Shown here: in pieces, positions 35,306 to 44,834 of the stretch | Layout: every line of letters starts with the position of its first letter | How positions within the stretch are numbered: position 1 is the first letter of the stretch | Source of the DNA: Mycobacterium asiaticum | GTDB lineage: Bacteria; Actinomycetota; Actinomycetes; Mycobacteriales; Mycobacteriaceae | Direction: 5' to 3' | DNA: 64,000 nt | Assembly: GCF_001673315.1 (NCBI RefSeq) | Contig: NZ_LZLQ01000141.1 | Span: 1 to 64,000, forward strand | The notes under the pieces: generated by a model | Seen by the model: the letters and a program-made list of their open reading frames with translations, nothing else | Database searches by the model: none | What the model was told of the DNA's origin: nothing | Translations under genes and position numbers: made by a program

Positions 35306-36532
35306 ATGAATGTCCCCACCTGGGTTTGGGCCCTCACCATGCTCGCCATTGCGGGCCTGTTGGCGTTCGATTTCTTCTTCCATGTCCGCAAGGCGCACGT
35401 GCCCAAGCTGCGGGAAGCCGCCGTCTGGTCGGCGCTGTACGTCGGCATCGCCGTGCTGTTCGGCGTCGGCATGCTTATGTTCGCCGGCAGCGACGTGGGG
35501 TCGGAGTACTTCGCCGGATACGTCACCGAGAAAGCGCTGTCCGTCGACAACCTGTTCGTCTTCCTGGTCATCATCGCCAGCTTCCGGGTGCCCCGCGAGG
35601 ATCAGCAAAAGGTGCTGCTGTTCGGCATCGTGTTCGCCCTGATCGCTCGCACCGGCTTCATCTTTCTGGGCGCCGCGCTCATCAATGCCTTCGCCTGGAT
35701 CTTTTACCTCTTCGGATTGATCCTGTTGCTCACCGCCGGGAGCATTCTCAAGCCGGACGACGACGACTCCCGCAAAGCCGACAACTTCGTCATCCGGACG
35801 GCAAAGAAGCTCATTCGCACCACCGAGCACTACGACGGGGACAAGCTGTTCACAAAGGTCGACGGCAAGCGTGCGATGACACCGATGCTGTTGGTCATGG
35901 TCGCCCTGGGCGGCACCGACATCCTGTTCGCACTCGACTCGATCCCGGCGATCTTCGGCCTGACCCAGCACGTCTATATCGTCTTCACCGCCACGGCGTT
36001 CTCGCTGTTGGGTCTGCGGCAGTTGTACTTCTTGATCGACGGTCTGCTGGACCGCCTGGTCTATCTGTCCTACGGGTTGGCTGCCATCCTCGGCTTCATC
36101 GGCGTGAAGCTGATCCTGCATGCCCTGCACGAGAACAACGTGCCCTTCATCAACGACGGTGAGCCGGTGCGGGTGGCAGAGATCAGCACCACGCTCTCGC
36201 TGGTAGTGATCATCGGTGTTCTCCTGATAACCGTCATCGCATCGCTGCTCAGCAAGCGTGGCAAGGCCGAGATGGCGATCGCCAACGCCCGGCGGCACGC
36301 GACGGCCTACCTGGACTCGGAGTACACCCACGACCCTGAGGAGCGGGAACGCATTTTCAAGAAGCTGCTCGGCGAGCGTGATCAGATCATGGCGCTGGGC
36401 CCGAAGTATCAACAACAGGTCCGCGGCGAGCCGGCCCTGACCGACCTGCTCGACCGCGCCGCGTCCAGCCACGACGAGGCGGTGGATCGCGGTGAAGCCG
36501 AGCAGTTCACCCGCAAAGGGCTGACCTCGTGA
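35306..36532 (+). CDS. TerC/Alx-family membrane protein, probable Mn exporter
   Basis: 408 aa, 8-9 membrane helices, longer than classic TerC by a ~60-residue charged C-terminal tail. Family motifs are EKALSVDNLFVF and DILFALDSIPAI, whose acidic residues are thought to bind metal. Homologues (Alx, MntP-linked TerC proteins) export Mn2+ and protect from metal stress. A yybP-ykoY Mn riboswitch, common before such genes, was looked for in 35200-35305 and not seen. First gene of the terC-dedA pair. Confidence 0.9.
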   Translation: MNVPTWVWALTMLAIAGLLAFDFFFHVRKAHVPKLREAAVWSALYVGIAVLFGVGMLMFAGSDVGSEYFAGYVTEKALSVDNLFVFLVIIASFRVPREDQQKVLLFGIVFALIARTGFIFLGAALINAFAWIFYLFGLILLLTAGSILKPDDDDSRKADNFVIRTAKKLIRTTEHYDGDKLFTKVDGKRAMTPMLLVMVALGGTDILFALDSIPAIFGLTQHVYIVFTATAFSLLGLRQLYFLIDGLLDRLVYLSYGLAAILGFIGVKLILHALHENNVPFINDGEPVRVAEISTTLSLVVIIGVLLITVIASLLSKRGKAEMAIANARRHATAYLDSEYTHDPEERERIFKKLLGERDQIMALGPKYQQQVRGEPALTDLLDRAASSHDEAVDRGEAEQFTRKGLTS

Positions 36533-36548
36533 ACCTGGCCGGCCGATA

Positions 36549-37178
36549 ATGCACATGTTCGATTCACTGCTCGACGCGCTGGGTCACTCCTGGTGGGCGT
36601 ATCCGCTGATTTTCGGCTTCTGCACCCTGGACGCCATCCTGCCGCTGCTGCCTAGCGAAACGGTGCTGCTCACCGGCGGCATCCTGGCAGCCGACCACTC
36701 GATGGTCCTGGCCGGCGTGATCGCGATGGGCGCTCTGGGTGGGTTCGCCGGGGACAACATCGCCTACCGCATCGGTCACTCGGCCGAGGACTGGGCGCGG
36801 CGTTGGATCACCCGCGGCGAACGGGGTCAGCGCAGCCTGTATTGGGCGGAGCGGCAGTTGGAGCGACATGGTGGTCCGCTGGTGATCGTCGCTAGGTTTC
36901 TGCCCGGCGGGCGCACGGCCACCACTCTCGCCTGCGGTGTGCTGGAATTCCCTTATCGACAGTTTCTGCTGTTCGACGCGATCGGTGCCGTCCTTTGGGC
37001 GACCGTAAATTCGATGATCGGCTTCGTGGGCGGACACGCCTTCGAAGACCGACCACTGGTTGCGTTCGCGGTGTCGTTCGGCGTGGCGCTGGCACTGGCC
37101 GGGACCATCGATCTGGTCAGTCGGCTGCGTCGGCGGAAAAAGCAGTCGCAACCCCAAGAAAGTTCCGCCCGTCCATAA
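36549..37178 (+). CDS. DedA-family membrane protein
   Basis: 209-aa SNARE-associated/VTT-domain protein. Conserved elements are the acidic LPSETVLLTGG, GDNIAYRIGH, and ARFLPGGRTATTLACG. DedA proteins act in undecaprenyl-phosphate or phospholipid flipping and membrane homeostasis; the exact lipid here is unknown. The start is ATG 36549 or ATG 36555. It converges on mrpG with a 4-bp gap. Confidence 0.9.
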   Translation: MHMFDSLLDALGHSWWAYPLIFGFCTLDAILPLLPSETVLLTGGILAADHSMVLAGVIAMGALGGFAGDNIAYRIGHSAEDWARRWITRGERGQRSLYWAERQLERHGGPLVIVARFLPGGRTATTLACGVLEFPYRQFLLFDAIGAVLWATVNSMIGFVGGHAFEDRPLVAFAVSFGVALALAGTIDLVSRLRRRKKQSQPQESSARP

Positions 37179-37182
37179 CGGG

Positions 37183-37530
37183 CTACTCCGGCGCTTCTTG
37201 CTGCGTGTCCTCGGGCGGATGGGCGGGATGGGTGGGATGGGCGTCGTCATTTCGCCGGCGCACGGACTTGGCGACGGCATGCGCCGAGGACGGGGAACTC
37301 AAGACCATGAAGGCAATCCCCAGGACCGCGAAGGTGATGATTGTTGCGTTCTCGGTCGCGATGGAGGAAGCGAGCACGGCGATCACCCCAGGACCTGTGG
37401 CCAGTCCCTGAGCGTGGAGCTGACTGTTGGTGTCGGGCAGGCGCAGGACACCGTAGACGCTGATGGTGAGCAGCAACAGTCCGATCACCAGCAGCACCGC
37501 GCCCAGGACGTCGAATACCAGCGAGATCAT
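37183..37530 (-). CDS. mrpG: Mrp antiporter subunit G
   Basis: 115 aa, three membrane helices; start MISLVFDVLGAVLLVIGLLLL and the MrpG signature VLRLPDTNSQLHAQG. Last gene of mrpABCDEFG; ATG 37530 overlaps the mrpF stop (ATGA). The tail is His/Pro/Asp-rich. Confidence 0.9.
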   Translation of the reverse strand: MISLVFDVLGAVLLVIGLLLLTISVYGVLRLPDTNSQLHAQGLATGPGVIAVLASSIATENATIITFAVLGIAFMVLSSPSSAHAVAKSVRRRNDDAHPTHPAHPPEDTQQEAPE

Positions 37531-37805
37531 TCGAATGGTCCTCCCGAACCCAGGTAACGAGCGGCTGCAACCGTGGCCACGAAGGACAGCAACGCGAGCG
37601 CCACCGCCGCGTCCAGGTAGTAAGGCTGGTGGTGGTAGTAGCTCAACAAAGCCAGCAACGACACCACCAGTGCGGCCAGCAGATCCAGCGCAAGAACCCG
37701 CTGGACCACGTCACGTGCCCGCAGCAGCACCAAGCCCCCAGCTACGAGCAGCAGGGTGTTCCAGATCAGGGCGACGACGAAAAGGACGTGCAGCATGCCG
37801 GTCAC
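37527..37805 (-). CDS. mrpF: Mrp antiporter subunit F
   Basis: 92 aa, three membrane helices; MrpF-typical LLVAGGLVLLRARDVVQRVLALDLL. GTG 37805 overlaps the mrpE stop as GTGA and is preferred over ATG 37796 because the whole operon is built with such overlaps. Confidence 0.85.
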   Translation of the reverse strand: MTGMLHVLFVVALIWNTLLLVAGGLVLLRARDVVQRVLALDLLAALVVSLLALLSYYHHQPYYLDAAVALALLSFVATVAAARYLGSGGPFE

Positions 37806-38302
37806 GGGAACACACTTTGCTGTGCGCGCCGATAGGAGTTGATCTGGGCCCGTCGGACGGCGTCTGGATCGCTCGCGTCCAGGACATGCAGCAACAGTTC
37901 GCCTTTCTTGTCGTCGACGTCGACGACAACGCTGTCCGGTGCCAAACCGACCCGGATCGCCCACACCGCAGCCGAGTTCGGACGGTTCGGTTCGATCGGT
38001 ATCGACACCACGCCGGGCGCCATCGGCCGCAGGCCCAGGCAGCATGCGGCCACCTGCCAGCTGCCGCGGCACATGTCGATCGCTGTGAAGAACAGGAGTG
38101 CGGGCAGCCCGGCCAGCCGGCGCAGTGCCGACGTCCCTGGCGGCGGCATGCTGTGCGCATCGCCACGGCCGAAGCGGCCGCCAAGGCCGACGATCAACGA
38201 TGCCAACACCACACCTACGACGATGTCACCTGGCTTCAGGCTGGTCAGCGCCAATAGGTAGACAGAGGTGAGGGTGGCGACCCGGGCCACGATGCCTTTC
38301 AT
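37802..38302 (-). CDS. mrpE: Mrp antiporter subunit E
   Basis: 166 aa, two to three N-terminal membrane helices and a soluble C-terminal domain with LAPDSVVVDVDDKKGELLLHVLDA, the MrpE pattern. ATG 38302 overlaps the mrpD stop (ATGA); the frame continues upstream inside mrpD and is not real there. Confidence 0.88.
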   Translation of the reverse strand: MKGIVARVATLTSVYLLALTSLKPGDIVVGVVLASLIVGLGGRFGRGDAHSMPPPGTSALRRLAGLPALLFFTAIDMCRGSWQVAACCLGLRPMAPGVVSIPIEPNRPNSAAVWAIRVGLAPDSVVVDVDDKKGELLLHVLDASDPDAVRRAQINSYRRAQQSVFP

Positions 38303-39702
38303 TGCGACCTCCCGGTGAGCACGTCGGCGGCGTCCTGGCTGAGCACCAACAAAGGCTCCGCCCACAGCCCGGTGGCCAGGACCAGCACCGCGAGCGCGCC
38401 GGCAAACAGCCGCGGCGCCAGCGGGCTGACTTCGGTGGCGTCGTCCCGCCGGTCGTTGTCGACCCCGTCGCCGGCGCACCAGAATTTGCGCTGATAGATC
38501 TGGAACATGTAGATCAGTGACAACACGCTGCCAACCACCAGTACCACCACCAACGCGGGGTTGTGCACTGCGATCGCGGCACGGAACAACTCGAGCTTGC
38601 CGACGAATCCAGCTGCGGGCGGCACGCCGGCGACGCTGAACGCACCGATCACGAACGCGGCCGCCACCAACGGCCCACGCAGCCCCACAGCCAGGAACAG
38701 CAACCCCTTGTTCAGCGCGTTGATGACGCTGTACACCACCGCTGCGGACAATCCGATCGGCCCGCCGACACTGAGCGCGAACAGCACGTACCCGACCTGT
38801 CCGATGGCCGAGTACGCCAGTGTCTCGGCCTCGTCACCGCGCGACACGGCGAGCACGCCGCCGTACAGAATTGAAGCCACCCCCAGCAGGACGAGCGCGG
38901 TAGCGGCAAAACGCAGCTCATCGGCGAACATTCCGGCACCGAAGCGCAGCAAGCCGTAGCTACCGATGTTGGCCACCGCGCCGCTCAGGACGGCCGCCAC
39001 CGCGGGACGAGTGCCGGCATACACCGTCGGCAACCAGAAGTGGAACGGGAACAAGCCGAGTTTCACGCTGAACGCGACGAAGAATCCCACCGCGACCAGC
39101 ATCGCGGCATTGGCTCCTACGGCGTCGATCCGCTTGGCTACATCGGCCATGGCGAGCGCACCGGTGATCCGGTAGGTACCGGCGACGGATAGCAGGAAGA
39201 CGAACGAGCCCAGCAGGTTGACCGAGGCGAAGATCAGTGCCGCCCGCAGTTGTCGCGGACGCTGGCCGTAGGTGGTCAGCGCATACGAAGCCGTCATCGC
39301 GATCTCGAAGAAGACGTAGAAGTTGAACACGTCGCCGGTGAGAAACAGCCCGTTCAATCCGGCCGCGAGCAGCACCACCAGACCCGGAAAAGTGCGGGTG
39401 CGGGCACCGCTAGCGGCTTCGTTCGCCAGGGCCGCGATCAGCACCACCAGTGATACCAGGGCAAACACCCCGCCCAGTGCGTCCGCGCGCAGCACGATGC
39501 CTATCCCGGCCGGCCAGCCGCCGGTCACCACCTGCTGAGGTCCGTGGCGCAGTACGTCAGCGGTGAGTACGACGGCCACCACCAGGGTCGCCGTCAAGGC
39601 GGCCACACCCAGCCACGCGACACCGCGGCGACGGCCGTCGAGGGCGACCAGCACCGCGCCGGCCGCCCACGGCACCAGCAGCGCGAGCGACAAGGCCATC
39701 AT
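38299..39702 (-). CDS. mrpD: Mrp antiporter subunit D
   Basis: 467 aa, homologous to respiratory complex I NuoM/NuoN (Proton_antipo_M domain). The essential Glu and Lys positions of the ion path are in VFFEIAMTASYALTT and FSVKLGLFPFHFWLP. With MrpA it carries the H+/Na+ translocation. It is 7 bp after mrpC; ATG 39702 or the next Met. Confidence 0.93.
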   Translation of the reverse strand: MMALSLALLVPWAAGAVLVALDGRRRGVAWLGVAALTATLVVAVVLTADVLRHGPQQVVTGGWPAGIGIVLRADALGGVFALVSLVVLIAALANEAASGARTRTFPGLVVLLAAGLNGLFLTGDVFNFYVFFEIAMTASYALTTYGQRPRQLRAALIFASVNLLGSFVFLLSVAGTYRITGALAMADVAKRIDAVGANAAMLVAVGFFVAFSVKLGLFPFHFWLPTVYAGTRPAVAAVLSGAVANIGSYGLLRFGAGMFADELRFAATALVLLGVASILYGGVLAVSRGDEAETLAYSAIGQVGYVLFALSVGGPIGLSAAVVYSVINALNKGLLFLAVGLRGPLVAAAFVIGAFSVAGVPPAAGFVGKLELFRAAIAVHNPALVVVLVVGSVLSLIYMFQIYQRKFWCAGDGVDNDRRDDATEVSPLAPRLFAGALAVLVLATGLWAEPLLVLSQDAADVLTGRSQ

Positions 39703-39709
39703 GAGGCCA

Positions 39710-40096
39710 TCAGGTCATCTCGTTTCGGTCCAGCTGCTCGTTGCGCTTGAGCTGCTCTTCGTGTTCTGCCTCCTGAGCGGCCAACTCGTTGCGGCGCATG
39801 GTGCCGAAGACCACCACGACGCGGTGCACCAGCGCGAGCAGCAAAGCCAGGGTGGCCAGGCCGATGACGAGGGCGGTCAGCACCAGCGCTTGAGGCACCG
39901 GGTCGCTGACCGGACCGCCCGATCCCGGACCGATCGGTGCTCGCCCCCGCGTCATGCTGGCGCCGATGAGTGCCACGACGGCACACTGCGAGATCAGCGC
40001 GACGCCGACCACGATGCGGATCAGGTCGTGCTGCAGCAGCAGGTAGGCACCCGCGCCGAACAGGACGGCGGCGGTGATCGCGAATGCAAGGTTCAC
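39710..40096 (-). CDS. mrpC: Mrp antiporter subunit C
   Basis: 128 aa, homologous to NuoK. Three helices, with GAYLLLQHDLIRIVVGVALISQ and DPVPQALVLTALVIGLATLA, the MrpC signature. A charged coiled tail (AAQEAEHEEQLKRNEQL) extends past the family core. ATG 40096 overlaps the mrpB stop. Confidence 0.92.
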   Translation of the reverse strand: MNLAFAITAAVLFGAGAYLLLQHDLIRIVVGVALISQCAVVALIGASMTRGRAPIGPGSGGPVSDPVPQALVLTALVIGLATLALLLALVHRVVVVFGTMRRNELAAQEAEHEEQLKRNEQLDRNEMT

Positions 40097-40551
40097 GTCG
40101 TTTCCCCGTCGTCGATCTCGTCGTCCGGATCGGCAAGCTGATGCAGCAGGATCGTCAGAACACCCACGACCAGCGAAAAGATCCCGATGTCGAACAGCAA
40201 TGGAGTGAAGAATTCAAGGGATCCGAAGTGCGTCACCGGCTCTCCGGCCGCTGGCTGATGGGTGAACAACGCTCCGTTCCACAGCAACGGGAAGAAGCCG
40301 ACGGCCAAGCACAGCAGCAAACCGCCCACTGCCAGCCACGGCGAATACCGCAGAATCGGCAAGGTGCGTTCCGCGGCCCGGGAGCCGAGACCGATGTACC
40401 GCAACGCGATCGCGAGCGCGACGACCACGCCCGCCCCGAAGCCGTCGCCGGTATCCCGGTACCCCTTGATGATCAGCGCGGCTGCCACCATCAGGCTCGG
40501 ACCCAACAGCACTTGTGACACGACCCGCACCACCAGGTCGCGCCGCCTCAC
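40093..40551 (-). CDS. mrpB: Mrp antiporter subunit B
   Basis: 152 aa, four helices. MrpB signature LGPSLMVAAALIIKGYRDTGDGFGAGVV. GTG 40551 overlaps the mrpA stop as GTGA and starts MRRRDLVVRVVSQ; the upstream extension of the frame runs inside mrpA. Confidence 0.9.
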   Translation of the reverse strand: MRRRDLVVRVVSQVLLGPSLMVAAALIIKGYRDTGDGFGAGVVVALAIALRYIGLGSRAAERTLPILRYSPWLAVGGLLLCLAVGFFPLLWNGALFTHQPAAGEPVTHFGSLEFFTPLLFDIGIFSLVVGVLTILLHQLADPDDEIDDGETT

Positions 40552-42851
40552 CACAGCTTGCCCTTGCGCAGTAACGCGGCCACGCCGACGACGGAGACCA
40601 GCAGCACGGTGATCTCGGCGAGGGTGTCCAGGCCGCGGAAGTCGGTGATGATCACCGTCACGGCGTCTAGGCCGTGGGCACTGGGCGTTCGGCGCAGGTA
40701 TTCCTCGGACACGCTCGGCGCGGCACTCGGGGCCGACAGGAAGCCCCATACCGTGATGAAGGCGGCCAACCCGGCCAGCCCACCCGCCGCCAGGTTGCGT
40801 TGCCGGCGCCGCGGCTGACCTGCACCGGGACCACCGGCACGGACTTCGTCTGCTGCCTCAGGTCCGAGACGCGGAAGTCGTGTCAGGGCTCCGATGAAGA
40901 CGAGGGTGATCATGGTTTCGACCACCACAGCCACCAAGGCGATATCGGGTGCCCCGAAAAGCGCGTACACCGCGGCCAGTCCGAAACCGACCACCGACAG
41001 CGCCAAGATCATGCCGACCCGGGCTGAGGCCCTTGCCACCGCCAACGTCGCGATGCTGACCAGGGCGAGCAAAGGCAGGATCAGCCAGTCCACGTCCCCG
41101 ACGCGGCCGACGGTATAGGCGCCGCGGATCGGTGTGAGGGCGAAGACCACTCCGGTCAGGATGCCGGCCGGAACCAGCACCGCTGCGACACTGCTACGCA
41201 GGTCGCGGACCTCCCGATCGTGGATCGCCGCCGAGAGGCGGGACAACGCACGCAGGCTCCTGGTGTAGACCCGCAATGGCCCGAACCGATCGCCCGCCCG
41301 GGTCCATGCCCCGGACAGACCGTCCCGCACCCGGGGCAGTGCCAGCAGTACCGCGCCCAGCGTCCACGCACACAGCGCCATCAGGTTCCCGGCGCGCGCG
41401 TCGAAGTGGTAGCCGGGCGCCAGGCTCACCGGCGCGGCGCTGGTCACGCTGCCGGCGTCGGCGGCGAGCCGACTGAACAGTTGCGGCACCAGACCGCCGG
41501 CCACGCCGATTCCGGCCAGGATCACCACCGGTGCGGTCAGCACGCGCGGCGTTCGGCGGGGCTCGGCGCGCGTCGGTCCCAGGAACAGCAACGCCCAGAA
41601 CCGTCCGATGTAGGCCAGGGTGAGGGTGGCGGCCAGCACCGCGCATACGGTGAGCCACTGCCCGGCACCGGCCGCCGCTTCGAAGAACAGCTCGTCCTTG
41701 AAGAAGCCCACGGTGAGCGGCAATCCGGCGAGGTTGGCCGCGGCGAGCGCGGCGGCCACCGCGAGCAGCGGTCTGCGTCGGCCCAGTCCGCCCAGCCGGG
41801 ACAACCGGTCTTCCCCGGTTGCCATCGTGGCCGCACCCGCAGTCATGAACAGCGCGCTCTTGGCTACCCCGTGCGCAAGGACGTAGAACGCCGCAGCCCC
41901 CGCCGCGGCGCGGCCGCCGATGCCGTAGAGCATCACGACGTAGCCGTACTGGGAGATGGTGGAATAAGCGAGCACCTGTTTGAGCACGTCCTGGGCCAGC
42001 GCGCTGATGCCGCCGACGACGACGGATGCCGCGCCGATCAGTAACACGGCGGTCAGTACCGGCCGGCTGTGCGCAAGCAGCGGGTGTACCCGGCCCAGGA
42101 CCAGCACCCCGGCGGCCACCATGGCAGCCGAGTGCAGGTACGCCGAGACCGGTGTCGGCGCGGCCATGGCCTTTGGCAGCCAGAAGTGCAGCGGCACCTG
42201 CGCGCTTTTGGCCAAGGCTGCAACCGCGAGCAATGCCGCGGCGACCGTGGTCGTAGGTCCGGAGTCGACCCGCTCCAGCAACTCGGGCAGCGCAAACGTG
42301 TGGTAGCGCGCGTAGAGCAGCACGGCGGCGATGAGCAGAGCGACAGCGCTGGCAACGGTCACCAGCAGTGCCATCAGCGCTGCCCGGCGGGCTTTTGCCT
42401 CGTCTTTGTCGAAACCGATCAGGAAATAGGAGCAAATAGCGGTGATGTCGAAGAACACGAACAGCAACACCAGATCCTGCGCCGTCGCGAGCCCCACCAT
42501 TGACACGGCGAAAAGCACCATCCAGGGCCAGAACCGCCAGCGTTCCCGCGGCGGACGGTGCTGATGAGACAAATGCAGGGACAGATAACTGGTGCCGTAA
42601 CAGAAGACCAGCGCGCCGACACCGCACGCCAGCATCGAGTACAACGCCGCTAATCCGTCGTAGCTGAAACTCAGGTGTAGGTCCAAGCTGGGCACCCAGG
42701 GCAGCGTGATGGTGCCGCCGCCGCGCAGCCAGGCCACCAAAGACACGCCGAATCCGATCAGCGCAAAGGCTGCCGATGCCCAGCCTTGCCAGTCCACCGG
42801 CAACGGCCGACCCGACTCACCGTCTGCTCCGGTGTGGGGGGATTTGGCCAC
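40548..42851 (-). CDS. mrpA: Mrp antiporter subunit A
   Basis: 767 aa, homologous to NuoL with an extra C-terminal MrpA/B domain. Ion-path residues are in VFFDITAICSYFLIG and LAKSAQVPLHFWLPKAM. The C-terminal part has FGAPDIALVAVVVETMITLVFIGAL and FRGLDTLAEITVLLV, typical of MrpA. GTG start. The complete mrpA-G set encodes a multi-subunit Na+(Li+)/H+ antiporter for alkali and salt tolerance and pH homeostasis. No promoter was clearly identified in the 262 bp up to the gre-like gene. Confidence 0.95.
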   Translation of the reverse strand: MAKSPHTGADGESGRPLPVDWQGWASAAFALIGFGVSLVAWLRGGGTITLPWVPSLDLHLSFSYDGLAALYSMLACGVGALVFCYGTSYLSLHLSHQHRPPRERWRFWPWMVLFAVSMVGLATAQDLVLLFVFFDITAICSYFLIGFDKDEAKARRAALMALLVTVASAVALLIAAVLLYARYHTFALPELLERVDSGPTTTVAAALLAVAALAKSAQVPLHFWLPKAMAAPTPVSAYLHSAAMVAAGVLVLGRVHPLLAHSRPVLTAVLLIGAASVVVGGISALAQDVLKQVLAYSTISQYGYVVMLYGIGGRAAAGAAAFYVLAHGVAKSALFMTAGAATMATGEDRLSRLGGLGRRRPLLAVAAALAAANLAGLPLTVGFFKDELFFEAAAGAGQWLTVCAVLAATLTLAYIGRFWALLFLGPTRAEPRRTPRVLTAPVVILAGIGVAGGLVPQLFSRLAADAGSVTSAAPVSLAPGYHFDARAGNLMALCAWTLGAVLLALPRVRDGLSGAWTRAGDRFGPLRVYTRSLRALSRLSAAIHDREVRDLRSSVAAVLVPAGILTGVVFALTPIRGAYTVGRVGDVDWLILPLLALVSIATLAVARASARVGMILALSVVGFGLAAVYALFGAPDIALVAVVVETMITLVFIGALTRLPRLGPEAADEVRAGGPGAGQPRRRQRNLAAGGLAGLAAFITVWGFLSAPSAAPSVSEEYLRRTPSAHGLDAVTVIITDFRGLDTLAEITVLLVSVVGVAALLRKGKLW

Positions 42852-43113
42852 AAAGACTCCTCATCGGGGTGCGGTGTCCGCAGCACCAACGTATGTGGTG
42901 GTACGGCTGTGCGTTGAGTGGGTCTGGCGTTCGACCCCGTTGGGTTCACTGCCTGGCTTCATCGCAGAGCCCGATTGGTGTCGCACGCGTTGTCCAAGCA
43001 CCACAACAGGGCAGCGCGGCGTTGTCGCGTCCGCGCAACCACCAGCACCTCCTGGCGGCAGACAATGGAATCAACGGCCACGTAGTCGGCCCGCACCAGG
43101 AGGTAACACCAAA

Positions 43114-43575
43114 ATGACTGCAGTTGAACACGTTCCAATCGCTCGCCCGAAGTACGACGACTTACAGCACGAACTGAGGGCACTGCGCGCCCGGCCCAGC
43201 GTCGAGGTCGCCGACGACCTGATGGACACCGGTGAAGACCTGCAGGGTTACCGGGCGCGGCGCGCACGCATCCGCCACCTCGAGGGGCTGGCGGCCCGCA
43301 GAAAGCGGCCGGCTTCCTGTGCTGTCGCCGAAGCAGGGAAGGTTGTCACCGTCCGCTACGACAACAGCGGCCGTACCGATACGTTCATGCTCGGTGGCTA
43401 CGGCGCCTGCGACGCCGACAAGAAGATCTACCCGCTCCGGTCGCCGATCGGCCGGGCCATTGTCGGGGCACGTGCGGGAGAACGACGGCAGGTGCTGACG
43501 CCTGACAGCGCGCCCTTGCCGGTGACCGTGATCGATGTCCGCCCCGGTCCGCGAGACAGCATCGGCCGCCGTTAA
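43114..43575 (+). CDS. GreA/GreB-family RNA polymerase-binding protein
   Basis: 153 aa. A short N-terminal coiled region (YDDLQHELRALRARPSVEVADDL) is followed by the Gre C-terminal domain (VTVRYDNSGRTDTFMLGG, SPIGRAIVGARAGERRQV). The N-terminal coil is too short for a full GreA finger, resembling the Rnk/Rv3788-type factors. ATG 43114 follows a perfect AGGAGG. Its TAA and the stop of the facing gene share the palindrome TTAA. Confidence 0.85.
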   Translation: MTAVEHVPIARPKYDDLQHELRALRARPSVEVADDLMDTGEDLQGYRARRARIRHLEGLAARRKRPASCAVAEAGKVVTVRYDNSGRTDTFMLGGYGACDADKKIYPLRSPIGRAIVGARAGERRQVLTPDSAPLPVTVIDVRPGPRDSIGRR

Positions 43576-44363
43576 GCGCGCAGGTAATTCAGCTGCACCT
43601 GCACCGACCACTCGGCGGCGTCCCACAGCTTCTCGTCGACATCGGTATAGACGTGTTCGACGATCTGGCGGGCGTCCGCGTCCTCACCGAGTGCGTGCAG
43701 TGCTGCACGCACCTGCTCCAGACGTTCCTGCCGGTGCACCAGATACTCCTGTGTGATGCTTGCCAAGTCACGCAGATCGGGTCCGTGGCCGGGCAGCACC
43801 ATCCGCTGCCCCAGCCCACGCAGCCGCTGCAGCGATTCCAGATAGTCGGTGAGATTTCCGTCTTCCTTGTCCATCACGGTGGTGCCGCAGCCCAGGATCG
43901 TGTCCGCGGTCAACACTGCGTCCTCGAGCAGGAAGGACATCGAGTCGGCGGTATGACCGGGAGTGGCCATGACCTTGATTTTCAGGCCGGCGGCGTCGAT
44001 TTCTTCACCGTCGACCAAGTGGCCGCCGAATCCGCGCAGAAACCCGCTGCCGGCTGAGCGGACCGTGGCTCCGGTCATTTCAACGAGCTTGTCGATGCCA
44101 TCGGTGTGGTCCGGGTGGCGGTGACTGATCAGAACCAGCGTGATGCGGCCCAGTGCGGCAACGCGGGCGATGTGCTCGTCGTCGTCGGGCCCCGGGTCCA
44201 CGATCACCAACTCGTCGCTGCCCGGCCCGCGGAGCACCCAGGTGTTGGTGCCTTCCAGTGTCATCAGTCCGGGGTTGTTGGCCAGCAGGACCGAAGCAGT
44301 GTCGGTAACCGCCCGCAGTTGACCGTAGGCGGGATGGGTCGGTGTCTCGGCTGCCTCAGCCAC
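43572..44363 (-). CDS. Metallo-beta-lactamase-fold hydrolase (Rv3677c-like)
   Basis: 263 aa, MBL fold. Zinc ligands are in SHRHPDHTDG (HxHxDH), GHTADSM, the Asp in VLTADTILGCG, and PGHGPDLRDL. LACTB2-like enzymes of this subtype act as ribonucleases or thioesterases; the substrate is unknown. In M. tuberculosis it directly follows crp; here the terC-mrp-gre block lies between. Next gene upstream is ridA-like, 5 bp away. Confidence 0.88.
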   Translation of the reverse strand: MAEAAETPTHPAYGQLRAVTDTASVLLANNPGLMTLEGTNTWVLRGPGSDELVIVDPGPDDDEHIARVAALGRITLVLISHRHPDHTDGIDKLVEMTGATVRSAGSGFLRGFGGHLVDGEEIDAAGLKIKVMATPGHTADSMSFLLEDAVLTADTILGCGTTVMDKEDGNLTDYLESLQRLRGLGQRMVLPGHGPDLRDLASITQEYLVHRQERLEQVRAALHALGEDADARQIVEHVYTDVDEKLWDAAEWSVQVQLNYLRA

Positions 44364-44368
44364 CGCCG

Positions 44369-44824
44369 CTATCCGACCTCGACGATCAACTCGACTTCCA
44401 CCGGGGCGTCCAGCGGGAGCTCGGCGACCCCCACGGCGGAACGCGCATGCGCACCGCGATCGCCGAACACTTCGGCAAGCAAATTGGAGGCGCCGTTGAT
44501 GATGCCCGGCTGCCCGTGAAACCCAGCAGCCGAGGCGACGAACCCGACGACCTTCACCACCTGGGTTACCGAATCCAGCCCGACAAGTGAATCCACGGCG
44601 GCCAAGGCATTGAGCGCGCAGACGCGCGCCAGTGCCTTGCCCTGCTCGGGAGTGACTTCGTCCCCAACCTTGCCGGTGTGCGCCAAGTTGCCTGCCTCGA
44701 ACGGCAACTGCCCTGCGGTGAAGACCAGATTCCCGGTTCGTACCGCGGGAACGTAGGCCGCCAGCGGCGCCACCACCTCCGGAAGGGCAATGCCGAGCTG
44801 CTGAAGGCGGGCTTTAGCGCTCAT
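44369..44824 (-). CDS. RidA/YjgF-family protein (Rv3678c-like)
   Basis: 151 aa, RidA fold. RTGNLVFTAGQLPFEAG and VVKVVGFVASAAGFHGQP match the family, and VAELPLDAPVEVELIVEV ends it. The catalytic Arg of true RidA (imine hydrolysis) is not obvious in the C-terminal signature, so it belongs to an Rid subgroup of unknown chemistry. Together with the DUF4177 gene it forms a compact minus-strand group. Confidence 0.85.
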   Translation of the reverse strand: MSAKARLQQLGIALPEVVAPLAAYVPAVRTGNLVFTAGQLPFEAGNLAHTGKVGDEVTPEQGKALARVCALNALAAVDSLVGLDSVTQVVKVVGFVASAAGFHGQPGIINGASNLLAEVFGDRGAHARSAVGVAELPLDAPVEVELIVEVG

Positions 44825-44834
44825 CCTCGACCCT

